This document shows, piece after piece, positions 39,791 to 47,971 of a stretch of DNA of 64,000 nt; within the stretch, counting starts at the first letter, position 1; the number at the start of each line of letters is the position of its first letter. The notes below the pieces were generated by a model. It did not search any database. It saw nothing but the letters and a program-made list of their open reading frames with translations, and had not been told where the DNA came from. Origin of the DNA: a virus; IMG/VR virus record IMGVR_UViG_3300044846_003114, positions 62,001 through 126,000 of that record; one strand, written 5' to 3'. Made by a program: the position numbers and the translations under genes.

Positions 39791-40166
39791 TTTCTTTTAA
39801 ACATATTTTGGTGTATTTGTCCTCATTACGTTTAGCTTGTCTTTCCATCGGATTGTGGGAATAATATCTTGATAATTCATATTCCCTATATTTTCTACGA
39901 ACTTGCAAATAATGCGTGTACTCATGAATTACGGTCGCAACTAAATCGTATATTGTGTTATTATTAGGTAGATAGATTATAATTTCATTTCGATAAAAAC
40001 AATAGTTACCAAAAATTTCAAAATTATCCATTTTACGTTTTCTTTCACTAAATCTAAATAATAATTTACGTTTTTTTCTATCACACAGACCAAAATACCA
40101 TTCACACCACTTTAAGGCGGCAGTGGCATAACGTTTTTTGGTTTCTATGTCAATAGTTCTACCCAT
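39774..40166 (-). CDS. SprT-like zinc metallopeptidase
   Basis: 130 aa. VIHEYTHYLQVRRKY (HExxH at 81-85) followed by SHNPMERQAKRNEDKY with Glu108 as likely third ligand: the minimal phage SprT-like arrangement. The N-terminal half is basic (ERKRKMDNFEIFGN). No tag. Overlaps the 119-aa gene by 8 nt, forming a two-gene unit. Confidence 0.87.
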   Translation of the reverse strand: MGRTIDIETKKRYATAALKWCEWYFGLCDRKKRKLLFRFSERKRKMDNFEIFGNYCFYRNEIIIYLPNNNTIYDLVATVIHEYTHYLQVRRKYREYELSRYYSHNPMERQAKRNEDKYTKICLKEIKKLF

Positions 40167-40518
40167 TGTTAGTTTTATCTGTTTTTATAGTCCTTGTAGT
40201 CTTTTTAGGTGGTTTAACGAAATCGTTAATTGCATCGAAGTTGTTTGAGATGTCTTTCAAAACCGCAGCAAATTCGTAATTTTCATTTTCCTCATGTTTT
40301 TTTAATAAAACGGTAAGAAAACTTTTTAACTCCATGTCGGTTAGTTGGGCTCTGGATTTAACCGAACTCTTCATTAACTTAAAAACCATATAAAGTACTG
40401 ACATTTTTTTCTCTTGTGGTAACGAGAAGTAATTCTCAATGGTAACATTAGATAAAATGTTAATACTTACAGTTTCCAAAAATTGTATAAAAGATGGATG
40501 ATTTACGTTTACTTTCAT
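40159..40518 (-). CDS. Hypothetical helical protein, 119 aa
   Basis: Unrecognised. MKVNVNHPSFIQFLETVSIN..., all-helical, with a basic C-terminal tail (VKPPKKTTRTIKTDKTNNG). First gene of the unit with the SprT-like protein. A diverged TATTTATT lies about 20 nt upstream. Confidence 0.78.
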   Translation of the reverse strand: MKVNVNHPSFIQFLETVSINILSNVTIENYFSLPQEKKMSVLYMVFKLMKSSVKSRAQLTDMELKSFLTVLLKKHEENENYEFAAVLKDISNNFDAINDFVKPPKKTTRTIKTDKTNNG

Positions 40519-40564
40519 TATTATTTCGTTTTAAATAAATAGTGGGTGGATTGTTATAATAAAT

Positions 40565-40597
40565 AAAAAAAGGGATAAAATTTTAGTTTTACCCCCT
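40565..40597 (-). terminator. Intrinsic terminator
   Basis: Minus strand GGGGGTAAAACT-aaaa-TTTTATCCC then seven T. Confidence 0.85.
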
Positions 40598-40618
40598 TAT
40601 TTGAAATAATCTAAAAAT

Positions 40619-40978
40619 CTATTTTGCCCATTTTCCTCTGATTACAATTTGAGCGATTATGTTATATACAGATAAATCTTGATATGTGTCTTCGATGGCT
40701 TCACCTACCGTATCTGGTTTACCTAATAACACCAATTGCTTCAATCTCTGAATCTTATCGTTCATTCTGAACCAAAGACCTGTCTGAGACAATTTAATCT
40801 CTTCAGGGGTCTCTAAACGGGTTCCTACGGAGATATTATCGGGTCCGTAGTTTAATTGCTTTCTGCAAAAGATTTCATACTGTTCCTTTAGGATTTTTTT
40901 GAATTCTGCAGTAGTTTCTGGGTACTTTTCCTCACATAATTTGATGGGGGATAGTTGTGGAGTGGTATCTTCTGACAT
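40619..40978 (-). CDS. Nucleotide modification associated domain 1 (DUF1599) protein
   Basis: 119 aa. LNYGPDNISVG...GLWFRMNDKIQRLKQLVLLG...EAIEDTYQDLSVYNIIAQIVIRGKW matches the DUF1599 domain (YG...LxxRxxDKxxRLxxL...ExxxDTxxDLxxYxxi). The family is linked by genome context to modified-base pathways in phages. It is the only hint here of DNA modification; no accompanying hypermodification enzyme is in this window. Confidence 0.9.
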   Translation of the reverse strand: MSEDTTPQLSPIKLCEEKYPETTAEFKKILKEQYEIFCRKQLNYGPDNISVGTRLETPEEIKLSQTGLWFRMNDKIQRLKQLVLLGKPDTVGEAIEDTYQDLSVYNIIAQIVIRGKWAK

Positions 40979-41026
40979 ATTTTTGTGTTTTTTATTAATA
41001 TAATGAATTTTATTTGTAATACAAAA

Positions 41027-41034
41027 TATTTATA
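41027..41034 (+). promoter_or_regulatory. TATTTATA late-promoter candidate
   Basis: Fifteen nt before the ATG at 41050. Confidence 0.45.
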
Positions 41035-41049
41035 TAAAAAACACATATC

Positions 41050-41298
41050 ATGGCATCAGACGCATATAAAGAAATGCAAGCATCGAAAGATAAACCAGGT
41101 TCAAGTCAACCAAAACATAAGCAATTGATAAAAATGCTAACATTTAGGGTTGTTCCTGCATATTATAAGGAAATTGAGAAGGTTGCAAACAACCAAGAGG
41201 TAACCGTATCTAAATTAATTAGAAATTACATTAAAGAAGGTATGAAAAGAGACGGTGAATTAACAGATAGAGAAGAAAAAACCTTCGGTTTAGAATAA
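41050..41298 (+). CDS. Ribbon-helix-helix-like protein, 82 aa
   Basis: MASDAYKEMQASKDKPGSSQ... LTFRVVPAYYKEIEKVANNQEVTVSKLIRNYIKEGMKR: a beta strand followed by two helices with the order of Arc/MetJ-type DNA-binding proteins. Disordered, basic N-terminus. Likely a phage transcription regulator. Three nt before the tagged 109-aa gene. Confidence 0.82.
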   Translation: MASDAYKEMQASKDKPGSSQPKHKQLIKMLTFRVVPAYYKEIEKVANNQEVTVSKLIRNYIKEGMKRDGELTDREEKTFGLE

Positions 41299-41301
41299 TT
41301 T

Positions 41302-41631
41302 ATGGAAAAGAACATTATAACCGAAAATTTGATTAGAGAGGCTGTTGATAAGGTCTTATTTGAGCAAATGTCAAAAGTATCAAGACAGGATTTTAGTAGA
41401 GTACAGTTTAAAATAGAGGAATTACAAAATTCTTTAGGTGAAACGGTAAAAGAACTGAGGAAATTGGAAGATTCCATACCATCAGGACTGAAAAGCACGT
41501 CAAACGCTAGAATTTCGGGAATAACCGTGAGTTTAAATAACGCCCAAAAACTATTAACTCAACTTAAAGATAAGGTTAGACAATATAAGAAGTCCATTTA
41601 CACACAATCTTTAGACGAGAAGAAAAAATAG
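41302..41631 (+). CDS. Tag-like N-terminus plus coiled coil, 109 aa
   Basis: MEKNIITENLIREAVDKVLF then EQMSKV: a variant of the long-form tag (I-T-E-N-x-I-x-E-A-V) ending with LFE|Q near residue 21. The rest is a coiled coil (VQFKIEELQNSLGETVKELRKLEDS) with a basic C-terminus. Predicted internal head protein. Convergent with the 118-aa gene, 2 nt apart. Confidence 0.8.
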   Translation: MEKNIITENLIREAVDKVLFEQMSKVSRQDFSRVQFKIEELQNSLGETVKELRKLEDSIPSGLKSTSNARISGITVSLNNAQKLLTQLKDKVRQYKKSIYTQSLDEKKK

Positions 41632-41633
41632 AA

Positions 41634-41990
41634 CTATTTTAACTTTTCATCACTTTTTAGGACTTTTTTACCCTTTTCAGTTAGGAAAAACATTTCTTCG
41701 GTGTTATCATCTTCGTATGAATTTACCAATCCTTTTGTTTTAAGTTCATTTAGGATTGTACCCGCAACAATTTCACGTAAAAGAGTTTCGAACTCATCTT
41801 CATCAAATATTTCATCTTCAGTAAGGTCAGTATCTCCATTTATGAATTTTTCGGTTAATTTGTTAGATATGTGATTTTTAGCGAAATCGGTAACCTCAAT
41901 TTCATAATCCAAAAAGAAGTCAGTTTCCACTAAGGTTTCAATTATCTCTTTTGTTCTTTCAATAACAATTGGTTGGTATATTTTTGACAT
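41634..41990 (-). CDS. Hypothetical winged-helix-like acidic protein, 118 aa
   Basis: MSKIYQPIVIERTKEIIETL... acidic centre (DGDTDLTEDEIFDEDEFETL) and a C-terminal part TILNELKTKGLVNSYEDDNTEEMFFLTEKGKKVL resembling the helix-wing of small wHTH proteins. No named family. Monocistronic. Confidence 0.75.
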   Translation of the reverse strand: MSKIYQPIVIERTKEIIETLVETDFFLDYEIEVTDFAKNHISNKLTEKFINGDTDLTEDEIFDEDEFETLLREIVAGTILNELKTKGLVNSYEDDNTEEMFFLTEKGKKVLKSDEKLK

Positions 41991-42100
41991 GATAAAAATT
42001 TTGATTTTTATTAAAATATATGCAAAAAATACCGATAAAAAAAATTATTTGGTTGAAAGTATCCACATTTTTTTATATATTATTGTATAATTAAAATATA

Positions 42101-43351
42101 ATGGGTAACAACAAAATTTTTATTCAAATTGCATCATATCGAGATCCGCAATTAATACCAACAATAAAAGACTGTATAAAAAATGCAAAAAAGCCTGAAA
42201 ATTTGGTTTTTTCAATTGCATGGCAAAGGTCAAAAGAAGATACATGGGATAACTTAGATGAATTTTTAAATGACAAGAGATTTAAAATAATCGATATTAA
42301 CTACGAAGATTCTAAAGGTGCTTGTTGGGCAAGAAATCAATTACAACAACAGTATAATGGTGAGGAGTATACAATTCAATTAGATTCACATCATAGATTT
42401 GCGGAAAATTGGGATGATGATTGTATAAAAATGATTAAACAACTACAAAAGAAGGGACATAAGAAACCTTTATTAACTGGTTATGTTTCATCATTTGATC
42501 CTGATAATGATCCAGCAGGTAGAATTCAAGCGCCGTGGAAAATGAACTTTGATAGATTTATTCCTGAAGGTGCTGTGTTCTTCTTACCAGCAACAATAGA
42601 CGATTATCAACAAAGAACCGAACCAGTACCCGCTAGATTTTATTCTGCACATTTTTGTTTTACTTTAGGTTCCTTTGTTACAGAAGTACCGCATGACCCT
42701 GAATATTATTTCCATGGAGAAGAAATTTCTATTGCGGTGAGAGCATATACATGGGGTTATGATTTGTTTCATCCACATAAAACAGTTGTTTGGCACGAAT
42801 ATACTCGTAAAGGTAGAACTAAACAATGGGATGATGATAAACAATGGGTTAGTAAAAATGTACATTGTCATAAAAGAAATAGAAAACTATTCGAAATGGA
42901 TGGTGAAGTGAAAGATATTGATTTTGGAATTTATGACTTTGGTAAAGAAAGAACTTTGGAGGATTATGAAAGATATGCTGGCATCTCATTTAAAAAGAGA
43001 GCGGTACAAAAATATACAGTTGATAATAATTTAGCACCTAACCCTCCTTTATATGGTGATGAATTTAATAGTTCATTCTTATCAATTTTTAAACATTGTA
43101 TAGATGTTACATTTGATAGAGTACCTGAAAATGATTATGATTTTTGGGTAGTTGCTTTTCATGATGAAAAAGACGAAACTCTTTTTAGAAAAGATGCTGA
43201 TAGGGATGAAATAAACAGATTAAAAAATGATCCTGATGGGTACTGTAAAATTTGGAGAGAATTTACGGTTGAAACAAAACCAAAATATTGGATTGTTTGG
43301 CCACATAGTGAATCTAAAGGTTGGATGGAAAGAATAAAAGGAGATTTATAA
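42101..43351 (+). CDS. GlcNAc-transferase-like glycosyltransferase (PF11397 type)
   Basis: 416 aa. IFIQIASYRDPQLIPTIKDCI, GACWARNQLQQQYNGEEYTIQLDSHHRF (DxH in place of DxD) and FYSAHFCFTLGSF...YYFHGEEISIAVRAYTWGYDLFHP match the UDP-GlcNAc (GT60-like) family, with a GT-A fold. Leads a nine-gene cluster (42.1-50.3 kb) of sugar enzymes. Likely modifies phage virion proteins or host surface glycans. Confidence 0.9.
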   Translation: MGNNKIFIQIASYRDPQLIPTIKDCIKNAKKPENLVFSIAWQRSKEDTWDNLDEFLNDKRFKIIDINYEDSKGACWARNQLQQQYNGEEYTIQLDSHHRFAENWDDDCIKMIKQLQKKGHKKPLLTGYVSSFDPDNDPAGRIQAPWKMNFDRFIPEGAVFFLPATIDDYQQRTEPVPARFYSAHFCFTLGSFVTEVPHDPEYYFHGEEISIAVRAYTWGYDLFHPHKTVVWHEYTRKGRTKQWDDDKQWVSKNVHCHKRNRKLFEMDGEVKDIDFGIYDFGKERTLEDYERYAGISFKKRAVQKYTVDNNLAPNPPLYGDEFNSSFLSIFKHCIDVTFDRVPENDYDFWVVAFHDEKDETLFRKDADRDEINRLKNDPDGYCKIWREFTVETKPKYWIVWPHSESKGWMERIKGDL

Positions 43352-43743
43352 TGAAATTAGAACTCGTAAAAAACGAACCGAAATATTATGAATTTATACG
43401 TTTGATGAGACTACATCCGGATAACATATTTGGATTTATAAATCAAACCGATATTAGTGAAAGTGAACAAATTAGTTATATGAACAAGTATGGTGAATTT
43501 TTCAATATTTGTTTATGTGACGATAATCCCGCTGGATTTATTGGGGTTATAGATAATGATATTAGAATTGCAACAAACCCTACTTTTAAAAATAAAGGTA
43601 TTGGAAAATTTATGGTAAATGAGATTATGAAAGTATACCCAAATGCCGTTGCAAAAATAAAAGTCGATAATCCATTAAGTAAAAAACTTTTTAAATCTTG
43701 TGGATTTGAGACTGATTATATAATAATGAAAAAATGTCAATAA
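43351..43743 (+). CDS. GNAT-family acetyltransferase
   Basis: 130 aa from the ATG at 43351 (overlapping the preceding TAA). ISYMNKYGEFFNICLCDDNPAGFIGVI, then NPTFKNKGIGKFMVNEIM (acetyl-CoA pyrophosphate loop xxGxG) and NPLSKKLFKSCGFETDYI are typical of GNAT. May acetylate the amino-sugar produced with the neighbouring aminotransferase-like protein. Confidence 0.9.
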   Translation: MKLELVKNEPKYYEFIRLMRLHPDNIFGFINQTDISESEQISYMNKYGEFFNICLCDDNPAGFIGVIDNDIRIATNPTFKNKGIGKFMVNEIMKVYPNAVAKIKVDNPLSKKLFKSCGFETDYIIMKKCQ

Positions 43744-44378
43744 GAAGACCAAAAAATAATCCGTTTAAAATTGTCCAAATGTTTGAGGAGGAGGTTGCAG
43801 ATTATACTGGATCAAAATATGCAATTTCGGTTGATAGTTGTACAAATGCAATATTTTTAGTTTGTAAATACTTGAATGTTAGTGATGTAATTATACCATC
43901 AAAAACATATTTATCAGTTCCACAATCAATCATACATGCTGGAGGTAACGTAATATTCGACAGAACAAACGAAACCAATGATTGGAAAGGAATCTATCAA
44001 TTAAAACCGTATCCAATTTATGATTCCGCAAAAAGATTTACATCTAATATGTACATTTCAAATACATTCATGTGTCTATCTTTTCATATAAAAAAACATT
44101 TAAAAATATCAAAAGGTGGAATGATTTTAACAGATAGTGAAGAGTCGGTAAAATGGTTCAAAAAAGCAAGATACGAGGGAAGGAGTGAAAAATTATATCA
44201 TCAAGATGATATTGATATGTTAGGATGGAATATGTACATGACTCCTCAGCAAGCATCTCATGGATTATCATTGATGCAAAATATACCCACACATAATGAT
44301 GACTTAGGTGAAAACGATGGTTATAGAGATTTAACCGAATTCACCGTTTTTAAAAATCATAAAACAATAGATGAATAG
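43734..44378 (+). CDS. Short DegT/DnrJ/EryC1 aminotransferase-like protein
   Basis: 214 aa against about 370 for the family. Keeps EEEVADYTGSKYAISVDSCTNAIFL, VIIPSKTYLSVPQSI and the PLP-lysine segment CLSFHIKKHLKISKGGMILT (6-residue spacing S-x4-K conserved), but lacks the C-terminal domain. It may be a natural minimal sugar aminotransferase or one that has lost function. Overlaps the GNAT gene by 10 nt and the next gene by 8 nt. Confidence 0.85.
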   Translation: MSIRRPKNNPFKIVQMFEEEVADYTGSKYAISVDSCTNAIFLVCKYLNVSDVIIPSKTYLSVPQSIIHAGGNVIFDRTNETNDWKGIYQLKPYPIYDSAKRFTSNMYISNTFMCLSFHIKKHLKISKGGMILTDSEESVKWFKKARYEGRSEKLYHQDDIDMLGWNMYMTPQQASHGLSLMQNIPTHNDDLGENDGYRDLTEFTVFKNHKTIDE

Positions 44379-45132
44379 AATATGCTTTGTTTTGGATACC
44401 CATTACCCAAACTACACAAAAAGATTAAAAACAACATCATTAAAAAACTATTTTGATTGTGGTCTTAATGAAAAGGGGGTTGGTTTTATTATAACCACAA
44501 ACAGACCCGATGATTTTGAAGAATACAGGGAGAAGGGAGTTCTTGTTTATGATATAAACAAAATAAGAGATGATGTGTCACTTAAATATGAGATTTTACC
44601 CGATAACCCACTTGGTATTTACCCTTCTGGGTTTCCTTGGAATTTAGAAAGGTTTGGATTAAAAATAGCGGGAGAGTTAGGATATAATATTGTTATTAAT
44701 TTAGATTCCGATGTTGTGTTTAATACATTAGAAGATGGAAAAGATTTTGTTAATTTTATAAATAAAATATATGAAAAAAATACGGTTGTTACAAACCAAG
44801 CAATTTTTAAATATGAAAAAAACTCATTAAATGAAATTTTTCATTTACATGAAAAATATAAAGAACATTTTAATGTTAGTTTTGAAGATAGTGAATTGGA
44901 TAGTTTAGATGGTCCTGTAATTATTTATATGGGAGAGTCTTCTGATGATATAATTAGATATTCAAACACTTGGAATATGTTAACAAATTTTGGTTATAAA
45001 AAGGAATTTGGATTTGGATATGAAGGGATTGTATGTGGTAATTGGTCTTTTTCTATCCCGATGTCTGGTTTTGAATTAAAATGGAAAAGTTTACCATTAA
45101 CACCACACCATAATTACGGAGATAGATATTAG
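44371..45132 (+). CDS. GT-A-like glycosyltransferase, 253 aa
   Basis: MNRICFVLDTHYPNYTKRLK... with the nucleotide-sugar metal motif INLDSDVVFNTL (DxD, residues about 109-120) after GYNIV. The family is not recognised by name. Starts inside the aminotransferase-like gene. Part of the sugar cluster. Confidence 0.8.
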   Translation: MNRICFVLDTHYPNYTKRLKTTSLKNYFDCGLNEKGVGFIITTNRPDDFEEYREKGVLVYDINKIRDDVSLKYEILPDNPLGIYPSGFPWNLERFGLKIAGELGYNIVINLDSDVVFNTLEDGKDFVNFINKIYEKNTVVTNQAIFKYEKNSLNEIFHLHEKYKEHFNVSFEDSELDSLDGPVIIYMGESSDDIIRYSNTWNMLTNFGYKKEFGFGYEGIVCGNWSFSIPMSGFELKWKSLPLTPHHNYGDRY

Positions 45133-45133
45133 T

Positions 45134-46654
45134 ATGATTACAATTTCAAACATAAAAATTGCAGATAGGGGATATTATATAAATTTAGATGGTTCCACAG
45201 ATAGAAAGGTAAATGTTGAATCACAAATAGAAAAATTTAACATTGTTGGTTTGGAAAGGTTTTCGGCATTAACGGACCCCGCTAGATTTTTATCATGTAC
45301 AAAATCACATTTACAAATTTTTAAAGAATCTGAAGAAGAAACATTATTAATTTTAGAAGATGATTTTCAATTATATGATAAATGTAAAATCAACAATCAA
45401 GAATATGATTTTATCCAAACGTTATCGAACGTAATGGAAGAATTAAAAAATATAGAATGGGACGTTGTTTTATTTGGGTGTAACCCAAAAACATACTTAA
45501 TTCCTGTAACAAATCTATTATCTAAAAATTTTAAAAGTACGGGTTCTTGGGGATATATTATTAAAAAGAAAGCGTATAAACATATTTCAGAAAATTCAAA
45601 TTATTTTAAAGACTACTTAGCGATTGACGATTGGTTATGTCATATAAGTAATCTAAATTTTAATGTCTATACAACAACCCCAAAATTAATATCTCACGGA
45701 ATTGGTTTTGAATCGACTATGATGCCGTCAGGAAAAGTTAATTATGATGCGTGGATTGAGGGTAACTATGAATATTATTTATATAAAGATATTAAATCGG
45801 AAAACTTTGTGAATGATTTTAAATTTGAAAGGGAAAACACCGTTATAATAACAGGACACTTCGTTAACAATTTTCTTTTTTATTTAAGATATCTTTTACA
45901 TAGCATACCTAAAGAAATTGAAAGGTGTAAATTTTTAATTATTTATGATACAAATCACGATACAGTTGAATATTCAAACGTAAGATTATTAGAGGATTAT
46001 TTTAAAAATAGAAATAAACCAATAAATTACGAAATATTATATTCAAAGGGTGGTCTTATTGATAGTGTAAGAATTATGTTAGAAAAAATTAAAACAAAAT
46101 ATTTTATTTTCTTAGAACATGATTGGATTTTTTTAAAGACTGAATCGATAAACTTCAAAGGTTTATTGGATACGTTTAACAAATACCCATTTGTTCATGC
46201 GGTTTGGTTTAATAAAGATGATAACCAATTAAAGGGGTTTGAAATTGCTGGAGATGTTGACGGTAAAGAAACACCATATGGAAAGGAACACAGAATAGAA
46301 GATTTTGAATTAACAACAACTGTTAGATGGTCAAATAATCCGTCTATGTTAAGGGTTTCGAAATATAAAGAATGGTATGAAAAATATATTTACAATACGG
46401 GTATTGGGATAAATCATCAAGGACAATACAATGTAGAAGACTCAATGATAAGAGAATATCGAAATTTAATATCAATTAGTAAATTTAACGACATTAGAGA
46501 TGAATGGGGAACCTATCTTTACGGTGCTGTTGGTACAGGTCCTTATATGGGACATACCGACGGGTCTAGAAGATATCAAACATCGATAAGAACAATGTCT
46601 GAGGACACCGCAGATGATTACGTGTTGAATCACCCATTACCTGAAAATGATTAA
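45134..46654 (+). CDS. Two-domain glycosyltransferase (GT25 N-terminus)
   Basis: 506 aa. N-terminal half is GT25-like (LOS transferase): GYYINLDGSTDRKVNVESQI, FSALTDPARFLSCTKSHLQI, LLILEDDFQLY (metal-binding EDD) and GSWGYIIKKKAYKHI. The C-terminal half (TVIITGHFVNNFLFYLRYLL, KYFIFLEHDWIFL) looks like a second GT-A domain with an EHD metal site. One base after the previous stop. Probably elongates a glycan chain. Confidence 0.87.
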   Translation: MITISNIKIADRGYYINLDGSTDRKVNVESQIEKFNIVGLERFSALTDPARFLSCTKSHLQIFKESEEETLLILEDDFQLYDKCKINNQEYDFIQTLSNVMEELKNIEWDVVLFGCNPKTYLIPVTNLLSKNFKSTGSWGYIIKKKAYKHISENSNYFKDYLAIDDWLCHISNLNFNVYTTTPKLISHGIGFESTMMPSGKVNYDAWIEGNYEYYLYKDIKSENFVNDFKFERENTVIITGHFVNNFLFYLRYLLHSIPKEIERCKFLIIYDTNHDTVEYSNVRLLEDYFKNRNKPINYEILYSKGGLIDSVRIMLEKIKTKYFIFLEHDWIFLKTESINFKGLLDTFNKYPFVHAVWFNKDDNQLKGFEIAGDVDGKETPYGKEHRIEDFELTTTVRWSNNPSMLRVSKYKEWYEKYIYNTGIGINHQGQYNVEDSMIREYRNLISISKFNDIRDEWGTYLYGAVGTGPYMGHTDGSRRYQTSIRTMSEDTADDYVLNHPLPEND

Positions 46655-46655
46655 T

Positions 46656-47216
46656 ATGAAAACATTAGAAAAAATATATAACCACCATTGTCAAACTTAT
46701 TCTGACATACAAGAACATTTACCAACAATAAAAAAATATACCGAAGAGTGTGACCATATCATAGAAATGGGAGTAAGATACGTTGTATCAACATATGCCT
46801 TTATGATGGGAAAACCTAAAAGAATGATATCTTATGATATATTACCAGTTGAGAATTTTGATATTGATAGGAATGATTTAAAAAAATTGGCATTAGATAA
46901 CGATATTGATTTTGATTTTATAGTTGCTGACACCACTAAAATAGAAATAGAAGAAACAGATTTACTTTTTATTGATACTTGGCATGTTTATCAACAATTA
47001 ATTGTTGAATTAACAAAGCATGGTAATAAATCTAGAAAATACATAATAATGCACGATACAACTAAATTTGGTGAAATGGGGGAATGTGGCGAAGGTGATG
47101 GTCTAATGAGGGCAATTAATGAATTTTTAAATGACAATAATCATTGGTACGTTCATGAAAAATTTGAAAATAATAATGGATTAACCATATTAAAAAGAAA
47201 AAATGAAACAAATTAA
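46656..47216 (+). CDS. Class I methyltransferase-like protein, 186 aa
   Basis: I use the ATG at 46656 (MKTLEKIYNHHCQTYSDI...) because it gives the TAATATG junction common in this genome; an in-frame ATG lies three codons upstream. IIEMGVRYVVSTYAFM, ISYDILPVEN, DLLFIDTWHVYQQLIVEL and KYIIMHDTTKFGEMGE follow cephalosporin-hydroxylase/macrocin-type SAM methyltransferases. Likely O-methylates a sugar in the cluster's product. Confidence 0.85.
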   Translation: MKTLEKIYNHHCQTYSDIQEHLPTIKKYTEECDHIIEMGVRYVVSTYAFMMGKPKRMISYDILPVENFDIDRNDLKKLALDNDIDFDFIVADTTKIEIEETDLLFIDTWHVYQQLIVELTKHGNKSRKYIIMHDTTKFGEMGECGEGDGLMRAINEFLNDNNHWYVHEKFENNNGLTILKRKNETN

Positions 47217-47970
47217 TTTTATAATCACCGTTTATGATAAGGAAGAGTATTGGCCTTACTTAAAAAATATATTGGATGGGTATGAAAAAATAAAAAGTAA
47301 TTACGTTGTTTGTTATAGTGGTAATAAAGATGATTTTCAATGTGATTTTAGAATGAAAAACTTAGTAAATGGTGGAAGAGGAGAAAATCATCATCCACAT
47401 TCATCTCCTCACGTTGATATGGATTATTTACTAACGTTAAAAGGATATGATTTATTAAAATCAAATAATATTCATAATTGGATAAAACTTTCGGTGGATA
47501 GTTGGTTACTTGATGAAGATAAAATTATACAAATAATAGATTTTTTAGAAAATGAGCATTGTGTGTACGGTGGGAATATATGGTATAGTCATATAAATTA
47601 CGCAACAGACATATTTTTTGCCAATACTAATGAAATTAACATATTTGAAGATTTAAAAACAAATGGAATTAAATTTTTGGATTGGTTATATGATAAAAAA
47701 ATACCAACGGGTCTTGAGAATTTAATGAGGTATATGGTTATTCCATACAATCATGCAATAATTGTGGATAGAGAACCTTTAGATGCAGACTCAACGAGAT
47801 GGATGTGTCCTAAACTTGGTTGGTGTATGTCACATTGTTTAGAGACCAATTTAAACTTTTTAAATAATCATATGACAGATGGAAAGGCTGTTAATATGAA
47901 TAAAATAAACGGAAATAACACTCCATATACGTTTGAGGGTTATTTAAAAGATTCTGGACAAAAATATTAA
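47203..47970 (+). CDS. Putative glycosyltransferase, 255 aa
   Basis: MKQINFIITVYDKEEYWPYL... opens with a GT-A-like IxxVYD strand. LVNGGRGENHHPHSSPHVDMDYLL and NWIKLSVDSWLLDEDKI (DSW in the DxD position) follow. Divergent from named families. Overlaps the methyltransferase gene by 14 nt. Confidence 0.75.
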   Translation: MKQINFIITVYDKEEYWPYLKNILDGYEKIKSNYVVCYSGNKDDFQCDFRMKNLVNGGRGENHHPHSSPHVDMDYLLTLKGYDLLKSNNIHNWIKLSVDSWLLDEDKIIQIIDFLENEHCVYGGNIWYSHINYATDIFFANTNEINIFEDLKTNGIKFLDWLYDKKIPTGLENLMRYMVIPYNHAIIVDREPLDADSTRWMCPKLGWCMSHCLETNLNFLNNHMTDGKAVNMNKINGNNTPYTFEGYLKDSGQKY

Positions 47971-47971
47971 T